From positions 62,001 through 126,000 of IMG/VR virus record IMGVR_UViG_3300021961_000024: 64,000 nucleotides of DNA. One strand, given 5' to 3'. The DNA is from a virus. Positions 40,212 through 48,425 of this stretch are shown here, one piece after another. A program made the position numbers and the translations under genes. Every line of letters begins with the position of its first letter. Within the stretch, counting starts at the first letter, position 1. The notes beneath the pieces are model-generated. The model saw only the letters and a program-made list of their open reading frames with translations. It made no database searches and was not told where the DNA came from.

Positions 40212-40747
40212 GTATTACCTTTAGCACTTTTGATTTACTTCACGCGGGGCATATAGCCATGCTCCGTGAAGCAAAAAGTGTGTGCGACCATCTAATTTGT
40301 GGTTTACAAGTGGACCCAAGTTATGATAGAATGTACAAGAATCCACCAGTACAAACCCTAGTGGAGCGGCATTCCCAACTTGCCGCTGTTAGTTACGTAG
40401 ATGAAATTATCCCATATCAGACAGAGTCTGACGTTATGGATATCTTAGAGATGTATCCTATTGATATCCGTATTATTGGTGATGAATATCGATCCCGTGA
40501 CTTTACCGGTAAAGAAGAATGCCGCGCACTTGGTATTGACATTTATTATAACAAGAGAGACCACAGGTTCTCTTCTTCAAACCTGAGAGAAAGGGTATAC
40601 GAAAGTGAACAGAGTAAGCGGGAGAAATCTGAGCGAGGGCTTGAAAAACTTAAGGACTTTGTTGTACAAACAGGGGTATACGATTCAGACGGGAAGCTGG
40701 CAGGGTACGACCTCTCCGCCTACCTTCCTGGAGATTCTTCACGCTGA
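40184..40747 (+). CDS. Cytidylyltransferase-like nucleotidyltransferase
   Basis: The HxGH nucleotidyltransferase signature is in TFDLLHAGHIAML near residues 18-30, and RFSSSNLRERV matches the second R-x-x-x-S-T-[ST] motif of glycerol-3-phosphate or ethanolamine-phosphate cytidylyltransferases. The substrate could be glycerol-3-P or a sugar phosphate. ATG 40184 is preferred to TTG 40172. The tail (about residues 140-187) is charged and extends beyond the usual 130 aa core. Confidence 0.82.
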   Translation: MEHPKKPIVGITFSTFDLLHAGHIAMLREAKSVCDHLICGLQVDPSYDRMYKNPPVQTLVERHSQLAAVSYVDEIIPYQTESDVMDILEMYPIDIRIIGDEYRSRDFTGKEECRALGIDIYYNKRDHRFSSSNLRERVYESEQSKREKSERGLEKLKDFVVQTGVYDSDGKLAGYDLSAYLPGDSSR

Positions 40748-40760
40748 CCTAGTAGCACCA

Positions 40761-41384
40761 ATGTATACTGATGCCAAAGAAGCATCAGACGGTCTAAGCG
40801 CTACACAACCCTGGGCCGACGTACACTTTGACGAACGTACCGGCGGTGTACCACTTAATCCTCCCCCATCCCACACTATGTGGCTCAAGGATACAGACAA
40901 ATATATGTCTGAGGGCCAACAAGCGTTCTCTCATTCGTATCCCGAACGTATGTGGGCACCAAGCATGGACGGTATTCGCTTCAAGACTGGCAACCTTGGC
41001 GATGCCGTTGAATTGCTTAAAAAGGACAGTACTACCCGTCAGTGTTATGTTCCTATGTGGTTTCCCGAGGATATCGTAGCTGCTAATCAGGGTGAGCGTG
41101 TACCCTGTTCATTCGGTTGGCACTTTATGGAACGCGGCGGTGAACTACACTGTTCATATCACATGCGCTCTTGCGACGTGGTGCGTCACCTACACAACGA
41201 CCTATACTTTGCTAATCGTCTAACTATGTGGATGATTGAAAAAAGTGGTATAAATGCCAAACCAGGGTATTTACATTTTAGCTCAACTAGTTTACATTGT
41301 TTCGAGAATGATCGATATGCACTAAGACAGCTTGCCGGCATTCAAGAATACAATTGGGATAACTTCGAAGGAGCAGCAGTGTAA
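40761..41384 (+). CDS. ThyA-family enzyme with dCMP-hydroxymethylase signature
   Basis: Thymidylate-synthase fold: TTRQCYVPMWFPEDI (phosphate-binding Arg), VPCSFGWHF with candidate nucleophile C116, then SYHMRSCDVVRHLHNDLYFAN. The MRSxDVVxxxxND pattern equals that of T4 dCMP hydroxymethylase gp42, including Asp (D147) where thymidylate synthases have Asn. This predicts 5-hydroxymethyl-dCMP synthesis. ThyX at 47763 can make dTMP. The start is uncertain: ATG 40761 lacks a good ribosome site, and TTG 40662 (after AAGGA) would add 33 residues. Confidence 0.75.
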   Translation: MYTDAKEASDGLSATQPWADVHFDERTGGVPLNPPPSHTMWLKDTDKYMSEGQQAFSHSYPERMWAPSMDGIRFKTGNLGDAVELLKKDSTTRQCYVPMWFPEDIVAANQGERVPCSFGWHFMERGGELHCSYHMRSCDVVRHLHNDLYFANRLTMWMIEKSGINAKPGYLHFSSTSLHCFENDRYALRQLAGIQEYNWDNFEGAAV

Positions 41385-42679
41385 TGTGTGGTTTCATTGC
41401 AGCAATCAATACAGATGTTGATGTAGAATCATTACTGGATAAAATTGCTTATCGAGGACTACCGGGTTATAAAGGCTATGAACGTAATGGTCCTATTCAG
41501 CTCGGCCACGTAAGTCTACCATTTGTTAATCTAGATCCTGAAGTCGCTATTCAGCCTCGTCCTGGTAGTAACTCACTATTTGTCGGTGAAATCTTTAACT
41601 ACGAAGATTTTGGCTTCGATAATGATATCGATTGTGCATGGCAAACCTTTTGGATCAAAGGTATTCGTGAGTTTAATCGATTCGATGGCTTCTGGACATA
41701 CGTAACTGTTATGGACGGCGCACTGTTTGGTGTTACCGATCATCTTAGTATTAAGCCTTTGTATTACCGTACTGACGTAGATGCTATGGCTTCTGAACCA
41801 GATGTACTAAAAGAATTTGGTCCTGTCACCCGTAACGAACTGTTCCATTCAAATACTATGAAATGGGGCTATGATCCAACTGGTGGTACTCCCTGGAATG
41901 AAATTAAACAACTTCCTCCAGGATGCCTTATTCATAAAGGGCAAGTGCACAAGTACTGGAATTGGAAAATGACCTCGTGCACTGACCTGCGCACTGACCT
42001 AATCGAATCAGTCGAACGACGCCTTGGCGGTCAGCGTGAACTGTCTATTCTACTATCTGGCGGCCTAGATTCTACCATCATTTATAAGATTATTACTGAT
42101 ATCCTCGGTCGTGATGTTACAGCCATTCACGTCGATAATGGAGAAGAAGACTATGCTAAATTGGTTGCAAAAGATATGGTCGAAGTACAACTTCACGGCG
42201 TTAGTGACATGGATAGCGTTGCTATACATCAGTCTCCAGTTGATCTTGGTTCTACCAAACCACAAATTGCTATGGCAGGAAAACTACATGACCTCGGTTT
42301 CCATGCAGTCCTAACCGGGGATGGTGCTGACGAACTATTCGGTGGATATCGTCGTGCAAAAGAGTATGATAGCCAAGCTTCGGATATTTGGTGTGAATTG
42401 CCTTATTATCATCTACCTAAATTGGACCGTACGATGATGCATAGCACTATTGAACTTCGTGCTCCATTCCTGTCGCCTAAGGTCGTCACGCACGCGCTAC
42501 GCACGCCGTACGAGCAACGTAATGGCGAAAAGAAAGTTCTTAAAGAAGCTTTCAAAGATCTTGTCCCACAAAAGATTCTTTCGCGGGACAAACATCCTCT
42601 TAAGACTGATGCAATCCGCACAGATCCTATGCAACAACGCCAAACCAATGAAAAAATCTGGAGTGAACTTTATGGATAA
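41384..42679 (+). CDS. asnB: Asparagine synthase-like glutamine amidotransferase
   Basis: Begins MCGFIAAINTD with Cys2 as the N-terminal amidotransferase nucleophile. The synthetase domain has LSILLSGGLDSTIIYKI (SGGLDS near 225) and LTGDGADELFGGYRRA. 431 aa versus about 550 in AsnB, so the C-terminal part is shortened. AsnB-like genes occur in cyanophages. The start overlaps the hydroxymethylase stop by 1 nt and its end overlaps the deaminase, so it could aminate or amidate a nucleotide or sugar rather than aspartate. That alternative is inference. Confidence 0.85.
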   Translation: MCGFIAAINTDVDVESLLDKIAYRGLPGYKGYERNGPIQLGHVSLPFVNLDPEVAIQPRPGSNSLFVGEIFNYEDFGFDNDIDCAWQTFWIKGIREFNRFDGFWTYVTVMDGALFGVTDHLSIKPLYYRTDVDAMASEPDVLKEFGPVTRNELFHSNTMKWGYDPTGGTPWNEIKQLPPGCLIHKGQVHKYWNWKMTSCTDLRTDLIESVERRLGGQRELSILLSGGLDSTIIYKIITDILGRDVTAIHVDNGEEDYAKLVAKDMVEVQLHGVSDMDSVAIHQSPVDLGSTKPQIAMAGKLHDLGFHAVLTGDGADELFGGYRRAKEYDSQASDIWCELPYYHLPKLDRTMMHSTIELRAPFLSPKVVTHALRTPYEQRNGEKKVLKEAFKDLVPQKILSRDKHPLKTDAIRTDPMQQRQTNEKIWSELYG

Positions 42680-43109
42680 ATGGGACGTCCGCTATATTAA
42701 CCTGGCCAAGGAAGTTTCTACTTGGTCGAAAGATCCTTCCAGCAAAATCGGTGCAATTGCGGTAGGCGGGAAGGGTGAAGTACTATCTACAGGATATAAC
42801 GGCTTCCCACGACACATTTTGGATATGAATGAACGTTATGCAGATCGTCAGATTAAGTATAAATATATCGTTCACGCTGAAGCAAACTGCATCTATAATG
42901 CTACTTACAATGGTGTATCCCTAAAAGGTTCTACCATGTACGTCTACGGCTTACCCTGCTGCAGCGAATGCGCTAAGGCTATTATCCAAGTAGGTATTGA
43001 TCGTGTTGTTATGCACGGGGATCCTTTCAACGAACGTTGGCGGGAATCTGTCGAACAGACTCTAGAAATGTTCAAAGAAGCCCAGATTGATTGGGAGTTT
43101 ATCAATTGA
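42672..43109 (+). CDS. dCMP deaminase-like
   Basis: Zinc deaminase signatures: VHAEANCIYNA (H-A-E) and GLPCCSECAKAI (P-C-x-x-C), with KDPSSKIGAIAV and GYNGFPRHI as in T4 Cd. It converts dCMP to dUMP, feeding dTMP synthesis. 145 aa versus 193 in T4, so the extra zinc/allosteric region is reduced. ATG 42672 lies 8 nt before the asnB stop, and GGAG precedes it. Confidence 0.92.
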   Translation: MDKWDVRYINLAKEVSTWSKDPSSKIGAIAVGGKGEVLSTGYNGFPRHILDMNERYADRQIKYKYIVHAEANCIYNATYNGVSLKGSTMYVYGLPCCSECAKAIIQVGIDRVVMHGDPFNERWRESVEQTLEMFKEAQIDWEFIN

Positions 43110-43936
43110 AAAGAATTGCTATTATTGGGCACGGATTTGTCGGTAAAGCTGTTGACTATGGCTTTACCAATGACCGTGTTGAAAAGGTTATCATCGATCC
43201 AATCTATAATACTACAGTAGAAAATAATCTTGGCATCCTCGGCAGCTGCCATTTTATTTTTGTATGTGTACCAACACCATTTGGGGAAGATGGCACTATC
43301 GACGCAACTATCTTTAATAAGGTAATGAAACGCCTTACTAAGAGTATGCTGATAAACACTATTATTGTAATCAAATCAACTGTAACTCCTGATATTATCC
43401 GACATTGGGACGTTGGCGGGGTTGTATATAATCCTGAGTTTCTTACAGAGGGATTTGCCAAGGCAGATTTCGTTCGTCCTAAATTCCATATTATTGGTGG
43501 TGATGTAGATGAATGCTGGGCATTAAAAGATCTATATGAAAATTATAGTCTATGCGATCCAGCACCATTTCATTTTATGAGTATGGCAGAAGCTTCTTTA
43601 GTTAAATATGGGATTAACGCATTCCTTGCTACTAAGATTACATTTTTTAATCAACTATATGATGCTGCACAAGATATTGGAGCCAATTATTCTACCATTA
43701 TGAAAGCCATTGCATCAGATCCTCGTATTGGTTCTTCACATACTAAAGTTCCCGGCTTCGACGGTAAGCAAGGATATGGCGGAGCATGTTTTCCAAAGGA
43801 TACAAATGCGCTAATTAATTACAGTGATAGGTTTACATTAGTCGAAGAATGTGTTAGAATTAATAATGAGTATAGAGCCCAATATGATTTAGATGAAAGG
43901 GAAAGACAACAAAATGTCACTTACGCAAATGAGTAA
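43106..43936 (+). CDS. UDP-sugar 6-dehydrogenase-like, truncated
   Basis: A Rossmann start RIAIIGHGFVGKAVDYG, VCVPTPFGEDG, NPEFLTEGFAKADF, and the catalytic-cysteine motif GYGGACFPKDTNAL. The first two domains are present, but at 276 aa the C-terminal UDP-binding domain of the usual about 430 aa enzyme is missing. It may be a phage-adapted form or bind a different cofactor-sugar. TTG 43106 follows GGGAG and overlaps the deaminase stop by 4 nt. Confidence 0.82.
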   Translation: MKRIAIIGHGFVGKAVDYGFTNDRVEKVIIDPIYNTTVENNLGILGSCHFIFVCVPTPFGEDGTIDATIFNKVMKRLTKSMLINTIIVIKSTVTPDIIRHWDVGGVVYNPEFLTEGFAKADFVRPKFHIIGGDVDECWALKDLYENYSLCDPAPFHFMSMAEASLVKYGINAFLATKITFFNQLYDAAQDIGANYSTIMKAIASDPRIGSSHTKVPGFDGKQGYGGACFPKDTNALINYSDRFTLVEECVRINNEYRAQYDLDERERQQNVTYANE

Positions 43937-44379
43937 TTTGGCCAATAGTCAGACTTAACTCTGTAAGAGATGGTTGACTGGGGTATGTCTAATATGCTAC
44001 TGGCATAATGGGAACTAATATATTCTTTATCGTCTATTATAATAGGTTTTCTACCTCTTCTGTGGAATTTACATCCATTTGGTCGGGATTTTCCTCTTTT
44101 ATCATAAGTATGACCACCCTGGCCTTCTTCCCGACATAGATTTGCATATTCAGAAGATTCTACGATATTCCATTTATCAGAATAATAAATGCCCCATCTA
44201 CGTATTTCTTCATTGGTTTGACATTCTTTTAAAACAGTAGTAGTAACATCATTACCATGTTTTTGTAAATGTCGAGACCAAACAATACCCGAACCTTTAT
44301 ATTTAAAAGGATTTGAATTGGTTTTACCGAGATACTTTAATCCGGTTACATTATGGGTCTTAAGATATAGATAGTACAT
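43921..44379 (-). CDS. GIY-YIG homing endonuclease
   Basis: YYLYLKTHNVTGLKYLGKT followed by PFKYKGSGIVWSRHLQKHG is the pattern of GIY-YIG Seg-type phage endonucleases. The C-terminal IIIDDKEYISSHYASSILDI then STISYRV resembles a NUMOD DNA-binding helix repeat. It lies on the minus strand, convergent with the dehydrogenase (16 nt overlap), next to uvsX, and has a late promoter at 44441. It is a free-standing mobile gene. Confidence 0.85.
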   Translation of the reverse strand: MYYLYLKTHNVTGLKYLGKTNSNPFKYKGSGIVWSRHLQKHGNDVTTTVLKECQTNEEIRRWGIYYSDKWNIVESSEYANLCREEGQGGHTYDKRGKSRPNGCKFHRRGRKPIIIDDKEYISSHYASSILDIPQSTISYRVKSDYWPNYSFA

Positions 44380-44440
44380 GCTGGAGATCTCCTTGTGTTT
44401 CTAGAGTAGATGGGTGTTCCCGCACCGCGATCTACACTTC

Positions 44441-44448
44441 TATTTATA
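44441..44448 (-). promoter_or_regulatory. Minus-strand T4-type late promoter
   Basis: TATAAATA on the minus strand (TATTTATA plus), 62 nt upstream of the homing endonuclease start. Confidence 0.72.
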
Positions 44449-44467
44449 ATAAAAAAGGGTTTTGGAT

Positions 44468-44614
44468 ATGAAAAAATTTGAAGATTTACCCCAAGAAAAA
44501 CAAAATGATTATTTACGAAAAGCCAAATATTTGGTAAAATATAATTATGTGGAAGGTAAAAGTATTGAAACTCTTGCCGAAGAAATTTATAACAAGGAGA
44601 ATGATACTAGATGA
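44468..44614 (+). CDS. Hypothetical small protein, 48 aa
   Basis: MKKFEDLPQEKQNDYLRKAK and YVEGKSIETLAEEIYNKEN form a charged helical miniprotein. Its stop overlaps the uvsX ATG (ATGA), which suggests translational coupling. The sequence looks like small phage proteins with a short helix-turn-helix-like C-terminus. Function unknown. Confidence 0.6.
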   Translation: MKKFEDLPQEKQNDYLRKAKYLVKYNYVEGKSIETLAEEIYNKENDTR

Positions 44615-45663
44615 GTATTATGGATAAACTTCAGAAAAATAGTAAGATTAAATCAACATCTATTCTATCTGAATCTAAATTTTTTAATGAAAGGGATATG
44701 GTTACTACCGATGTTCCAATGATTAACGTTGCGCTGTCTGGATCTGTAGATGGCGGTTTAAGTTCGGGTCTTACAGTTCTTGCTGGTCCGTCTAAACACT
44801 TCAAGACGTCGTTCGCACTGCTTATGGCGGCTGCATATCTGAAACAGCATAAAGATTCGGTTATTCTTTTCTATGATTCGGAGTTCGGTTCTCCACAGTC
44901 TTATTTCGAACAGTTTGGTATCGATACCGATCGGGTATTGCATACGCCTATCACAGACGTAGAACAACTCAAGTTTGACCTAGTTAACCAACTAGAAGGA
45001 ATTGAGCGTGGTGATAAAGTAGTAATTGTTATTGACTCGATTGGTAACCTTGCATCTAAGAAAGAACTCGAGGATGCAATTAACGAGAAATCAGTTGCTG
45101 ATATGTCTAGAGCAAAAGCACTTAAGGGCCTGTTCCGCATGGCAACACCTTATCTGACAATGAAGAACATTCCTATGATTGCAGTCAACCATACATATCA
45201 AGAGATGGGATTATTCCCGAAAGCGATTGTGTCTGGTGGTACAGGCATTTATTATTCAGCCGATAACATCTGGATCATCGGTCGTCAGCAGGAAAAGAAA
45301 GGTACAGAGATTGTTGGGTATAACTTCGTCATTAATGTTGAAAAGTCTCGATTTGTTAAGGAAAAGTCTAAGATTCCTATTACTGTTTCCTGGGACGGTG
45401 GTGTTCAGCGTTATTCTGGCCTTCTTGACGTGGCTCTTGCAGGTGGGTACGCTACTAAACCTTCGAATGGATGGTATGCAACGGTTGATATGGAAACTGG
45501 TGAAGTTGGCGGCAAAGTACGGCTCGATCAAACTCTAGAAAAAGAGTTCTGGGATCCTATCTTTGCTAATACCGACTTTAAATCTTTTATCGAAAAACAA
45601 TATAAGATTGGTTATGCAGCACCAGTAAATATGGATGATATCATTGATGATGAAGATGCATGA
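44611..45663 (+). CDS. uvsX: Recombinase UvsX-like (RecA family)
   Basis: Walker A GPSKHFKTS near residues 59-67, Walker B VVIVIDSIGNLAS, and FFNERDMVTTDVPMINVALSG at the N-terminus as in T4 UvsX. 350 aa (T4 391). It forms the presynaptic filament for strand exchange with UvsY. An acidic tail (DDIIDDEDA) is present. It is followed by small overlapping genes and gp41, like T4 order. Confidence 0.95.
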   Translation: MSIMDKLQKNSKIKSTSILSESKFFNERDMVTTDVPMINVALSGSVDGGLSSGLTVLAGPSKHFKTSFALLMAAAYLKQHKDSVILFYDSEFGSPQSYFEQFGIDTDRVLHTPITDVEQLKFDLVNQLEGIERGDKVVIVIDSIGNLASKKELEDAINEKSVADMSRAKALKGLFRMATPYLTMKNIPMIAVNHTYQEMGLFPKAIVSGGTGIYYSADNIWIIGRQQEKKGTEIVGYNFVINVEKSRFVKEKSKIPITVSWDGGVQRYSGLLDVALAGGYATKPSNGWYATVDMETGEVGGKVRLDQTLEKEFWDPIFANTDFKSFIEKQYKIGYAAPVNMDDIIDDEDA

Positions 45664-45901
45664 AAACGTTGACTATGAACTAGTCCCAACTGAGAATGAG
45701 TTCTGGCAGATTCGCATTTTGTCAGGTGACTTTGTAGAGACTGTTATCCAATATACAACCCTTAAGGTAGTTGATGATCATCTTAAATTTAATTTTGATC
45801 TTATAAGTTCCCCGGTTGCCGATCTGGATAAAGAAAATGGGGATTTACAGTCCGTGGCAAAAGATATACTATTCTCACTATTAGAAGATGCTTCAGCATG
45901 A
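45656..45901 (+). CDS. Conserved-looking small protein, 81 aa
   Basis: MHENVDYELVPTENEFWQIRILSGDFVETVIQY then FNFDLISSPVADLDKENGDL (each quoted only in part by motif: FWQIRILSGDFVETVIQY). The pattern and the location between uvsX and gp41 recall a conserved family in marine T4-like phages. ATG 45656 overlaps the uvsX stop. Function unknown. Confidence 0.62.
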   Translation: MHENVDYELVPTENEFWQIRILSGDFVETVIQYTTLKVVDDHLKFNFDLISSPVADLDKENGDLQSVAKDILFSLLEDASA

Positions 45902-46101
45902 ATGCAGAAAGCCAGAAATACTGTGCTTTGTGCAAAGATGAACTTTTTCGTGGGTTCGACGAATATAAAGAGTTTAGGTATAGACGAGAAGACTCTGATG
46001 AGCCTGGTATAGTCTCAATCGGTATAATATACCTGTGTGATCATTGTCATAGTATCGTTGATAAATTTAATTCCGAGGTAAATGAATTTGATGAATATTA
46101 A
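45898..46101 (+). CDS. Small zinc-ribbon-like protein, 67 aa
   Basis: Two CxxC knuckles (CALC near residue 9-12 and CDHC near 47-50) with His/Glu between suggest a zinc ribbon. It overlaps the preceding and following genes by 4 and 20 nt. It may be a nucleic-acid or protein-binding adaptor in the replication operon. Confidence 0.62.
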   Translation: MNAESQKYCALCKDELFRGFDEYKEFRYRREDSDEPGIVSIGIIYLCDHCHSIVDKFNSEVNEFDEY

Positions 46102-47458
46102 TCTCGAGCAGACTATTCTCCGCAATCTGCTAGTAAACGAGAAATATACACGTAAGGTTCTTCCTTACATTAGACCGGAGTACTTTGAAGGAACTTATCG
46201 AACATTATTCCAAGAGGTTGGTAAGTTTGTAGCTAAGTATAATAAACTTCCAACCCTCGAATCGTTTAAGATCCAAATTGATGAGGCAAGCATGGGTGAC
46301 GAACAGTATCGTCACGCTGTAGAGGTCTTGCCTAATCTATTTGGTACAGAAAAGGTTGACGACGAATGGTTAGTAAACACCACTGAAAAGTGGTGTCAAG
46401 ACCGTGCAGTCTATAATGCTATCATGGAATCCATTACGATTATTGATGGCAAGCACCAGTCGCTTACTAAAAATGCATTGCCTGATATTCTTACAAAGGC
46501 ATTGGGCGTATCCTTTGATGCGAATGTCGGTCACGACTATATTGAGAACTGGCAGCAACGGTTTGACTTTTATCATACCAAAGAAGAACGGATCCCCTTT
46601 GATCTTGAAATGCTAAACAAGATTACCAAAGGCGGTCTTCCAAATAAAACCCTCAATATTATCCTTGCTGGTACTGGTGTTGGTAAATCATTGGCTATGT
46701 GTCACTTTGCTGCAGCCGCGCTTGCCGATGGTTATAATGTTCTCTATATTACTATGGAGATGGCGGAAGAACGCATTGCTGAACGTATCGACGCCAATCT
46801 TATGGATGTACCAATCGATCAGCTAGATAATGTACCTAAGGATATGTTCTCACAGAAGGTTGCTCGTATTGCTAAGCAAACTACTGGTAAACTAATTGTA
46901 AAAGAATATCCTACTGGTCAAGCCAATAGCTCACACTTCCGTGCACTATTGAATGAACTAAAGCTTAAAAAGACTTTTAAGCCAGACATTATATTTGTAG
47001 ATTATTTAAATATCTGTGCATCGTCACGGATGAAAGCTATGGGAGGATCTATCAATTCTTACACATATATCAAGGCTATTGCCGAAGAGCTCCGTGGACT
47101 TGCGGTCGAGTTCAACGTACCGCTCGTATCTGCAACGCAAACGACTCGCTCAGGTTATGGTAACTCAGATGTTGGGCTTGAAGACACCTCCGAGTCTTTT
47201 GGACTACCCGCAACAGCAGACCTCATGTTCGCAATCGTCTCAACCGAAGAGCTCGAAAAACAAGGACAAATTGCCGTAAAGCAATTGAAGAATCGTTATA
47301 ATGATCCAACTACATATAAACGATTCGTATTAGGCATAGATAGGAGTAAGATGAGGCTATTTGATGTAAATCCTGATGAACAAACATTGGTAGAAGATAC
47401 ACCTGCATTTGATAAAAGCGAAATGAACGATCGCTTCAAAGATTTTAAACTGAATTAG
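46082..47458 (+). CDS. gp41: Replicative helicase gp41-like (DnaB family)
   Basis: Walker A IILAGTGVGKSLAM near residues 194-206, Walker B DIIFVDYLNICAS, H4-like SATQTTRSGYGNSD, and an N-terminal NLEQTILRNLL domain. 458 aa (T4 475). It unwinds DNA ahead of the fork. The exact start is uncertain (ATG 46082 or 46091); GAGG lies at 46075-46078. Confidence 0.95.
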   Translation: MNLMNINLEQTILRNLLVNEKYTRKVLPYIRPEYFEGTYRTLFQEVGKFVAKYNKLPTLESFKIQIDEASMGDEQYRHAVEVLPNLFGTEKVDDEWLVNTTEKWCQDRAVYNAIMESITIIDGKHQSLTKNALPDILTKALGVSFDANVGHDYIENWQQRFDFYHTKEERIPFDLEMLNKITKGGLPNKTLNIILAGTGVGKSLAMCHFAAAALADGYNVLYITMEMAEERIAERIDANLMDVPIDQLDNVPKDMFSQKVARIAKQTTGKLIVKEYPTGQANSSHFRALLNELKLKKTFKPDIIFVDYLNICASSRMKAMGGSINSYTYIKAIAEELRGLAVEFNVPLVSATQTTRSGYGNSDVGLEDTSESFGLPATADLMFAIVSTEELEKQGQIAVKQLKNRYNDPTTYKRFVLGIDRSKMRLFDVNPDEQTLVEDTPAFDKSEMNDRFKDFKLN

Positions 47459-47469
47459 GAGAATATAGA

Positions 47470-47766
47470 ATGGGTAAAAAAGGCGGTAAAAGTAAAGGAT
47501 TTATCAGTCAGGGAATTCACAGCAACGTATCGACGGCTACACGTCGTGCTGTGAGGGCTGACTATATGGCTTCTGCTGATAGAGTTATTAACCAACGCAA
47601 AGCCTTTGATAAGGGTAAGCGTACTATGGTTACTATCGAAAATCCGAATAAAGAGGAAACCAATAAACGTTTTATTCGGGTAGAAGGTAAGTATTGGTTT
47701 AAACCGAAAGAACTACCGCAAAAGAAAGAAAAGAAGTCTCGATTCGCTTGGGAGAATGAAGAGTGA
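47470..47766 (+). CDS. Conserved-looking small basic protein, 98 aa
   Basis: GKKGGKSKGFISQGIHSNVS then TRRAVRADYMASADRVINQR: Lys/Arg-rich, probably nucleic-acid-binding. It lies between gp41 and thyX with a 4 nt overlap to thyX. A Gly-Lys-rich start of this type recurs in marine T4-like phages, from memory. Function unknown. Confidence 0.6.
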   Translation: MGKKGGKSKGFISQGIHSNVSTATRRAVRADYMASADRVINQRKAFDKGKRTMVTIENPNKEETNKRFIRVEGKYWFKPKELPQKKEKKSRFAWENEE

Positions 47767-48425
47767 AGGCTAGACTAATTGGTTATACCCAACCGGTTAA
47801 TATGATCGGCATTGATAATGCAAAAGATCTTATTGCCTATTGTGCTCGTGTATCAAATCCCTCGAATCAGCTAAATACAGAAACTGGCGAAAAGCTTATT
47901 CGTTATCTGATCAAACATAAACATTGGTCACCACTAGAAATGGCTTCTGCCACACTTGAGGTTGAAACCACTCGTGATATTGCTAGACAGTTTTTGCGGC
48001 ATAGGTCTTTTTCTTTCCAAGAATTCTCACAGCGATATGCAGACCCCACCGAAGATCTACAATTTGTTGTCAGAGAAGCACGACTGCAAGATGAAAAGAA
48101 TCGTCAGAATTCTATAGAAACTGATGATGAACAAATCAAAAAAGCTTGGATTATTAAACAGGAACAGATAATTCATGAAGCACGAATGGCATACAAATGG
48201 GCAATTCAGGCCGGGATTGCCAAGGAACAGGCGCGCGCTGTGCTACCAGAGGGGAACACAGTTAGCCGTCTCTATGTTAATGGTACCCTTCGCTCTTGGG
48301 TACATTACATTGAACTTAGGTCTGGAAATGGTACACAAAAAGAGCACATCGAGCTCGCGAGAGAGTGCGCGTACGCGATCGCGCGATGCTTCCCAATGAT
48401 AGAGGAGTTTATTCAAAATGGGTAA
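47763..48425 (+). CDS. thyX: Flavin-dependent thymidylate synthase ThyX
   Basis: The ThyX motif RHRSFSFQEFSQRY (RHRxxSxQExSxRY) is perfect, near residues 78-91. C-terminal LPEGNTVSRLYVNGTLRSW and RSGNGTQKEHIELARECAYAI-like segments fit (the last in part: QKEHIELARECAYAIA). It makes dTMP from dUMP using FAD and methylenetetrahydrofolate. 220 aa, typical. Its presence frees the ThyA-family protein for another reaction. The last 8 nt overlap the next gene. Confidence 0.96.
   Translation: MKARLIGYTQPVNMIGIDNAKDLIAYCARVSNPSNQLNTETGEKLIRYLIKHKHWSPLEMASATLEVETTRDIARQFLRHRSFSFQEFSQRYADPTEDLQFVVREARLQDEKNRQNSIETDDEQIKKAWIIKQEQIIHEARMAYKWAIQAGIAKEQARAVLPEGNTVSRLYVNGTLRSWVHYIELRSGNGTQKEHIELARECAYAIARCFPMIEEFIQNG

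Noticed and set aside
40761-41384. Ordinary thymidylate synthase ThyA
   Set aside because: Asp replaces the dUMP-selective Asn in the MRSxDVV-HND segment, as in T4 dCMP hydroxymethylase, and ThyX is present.
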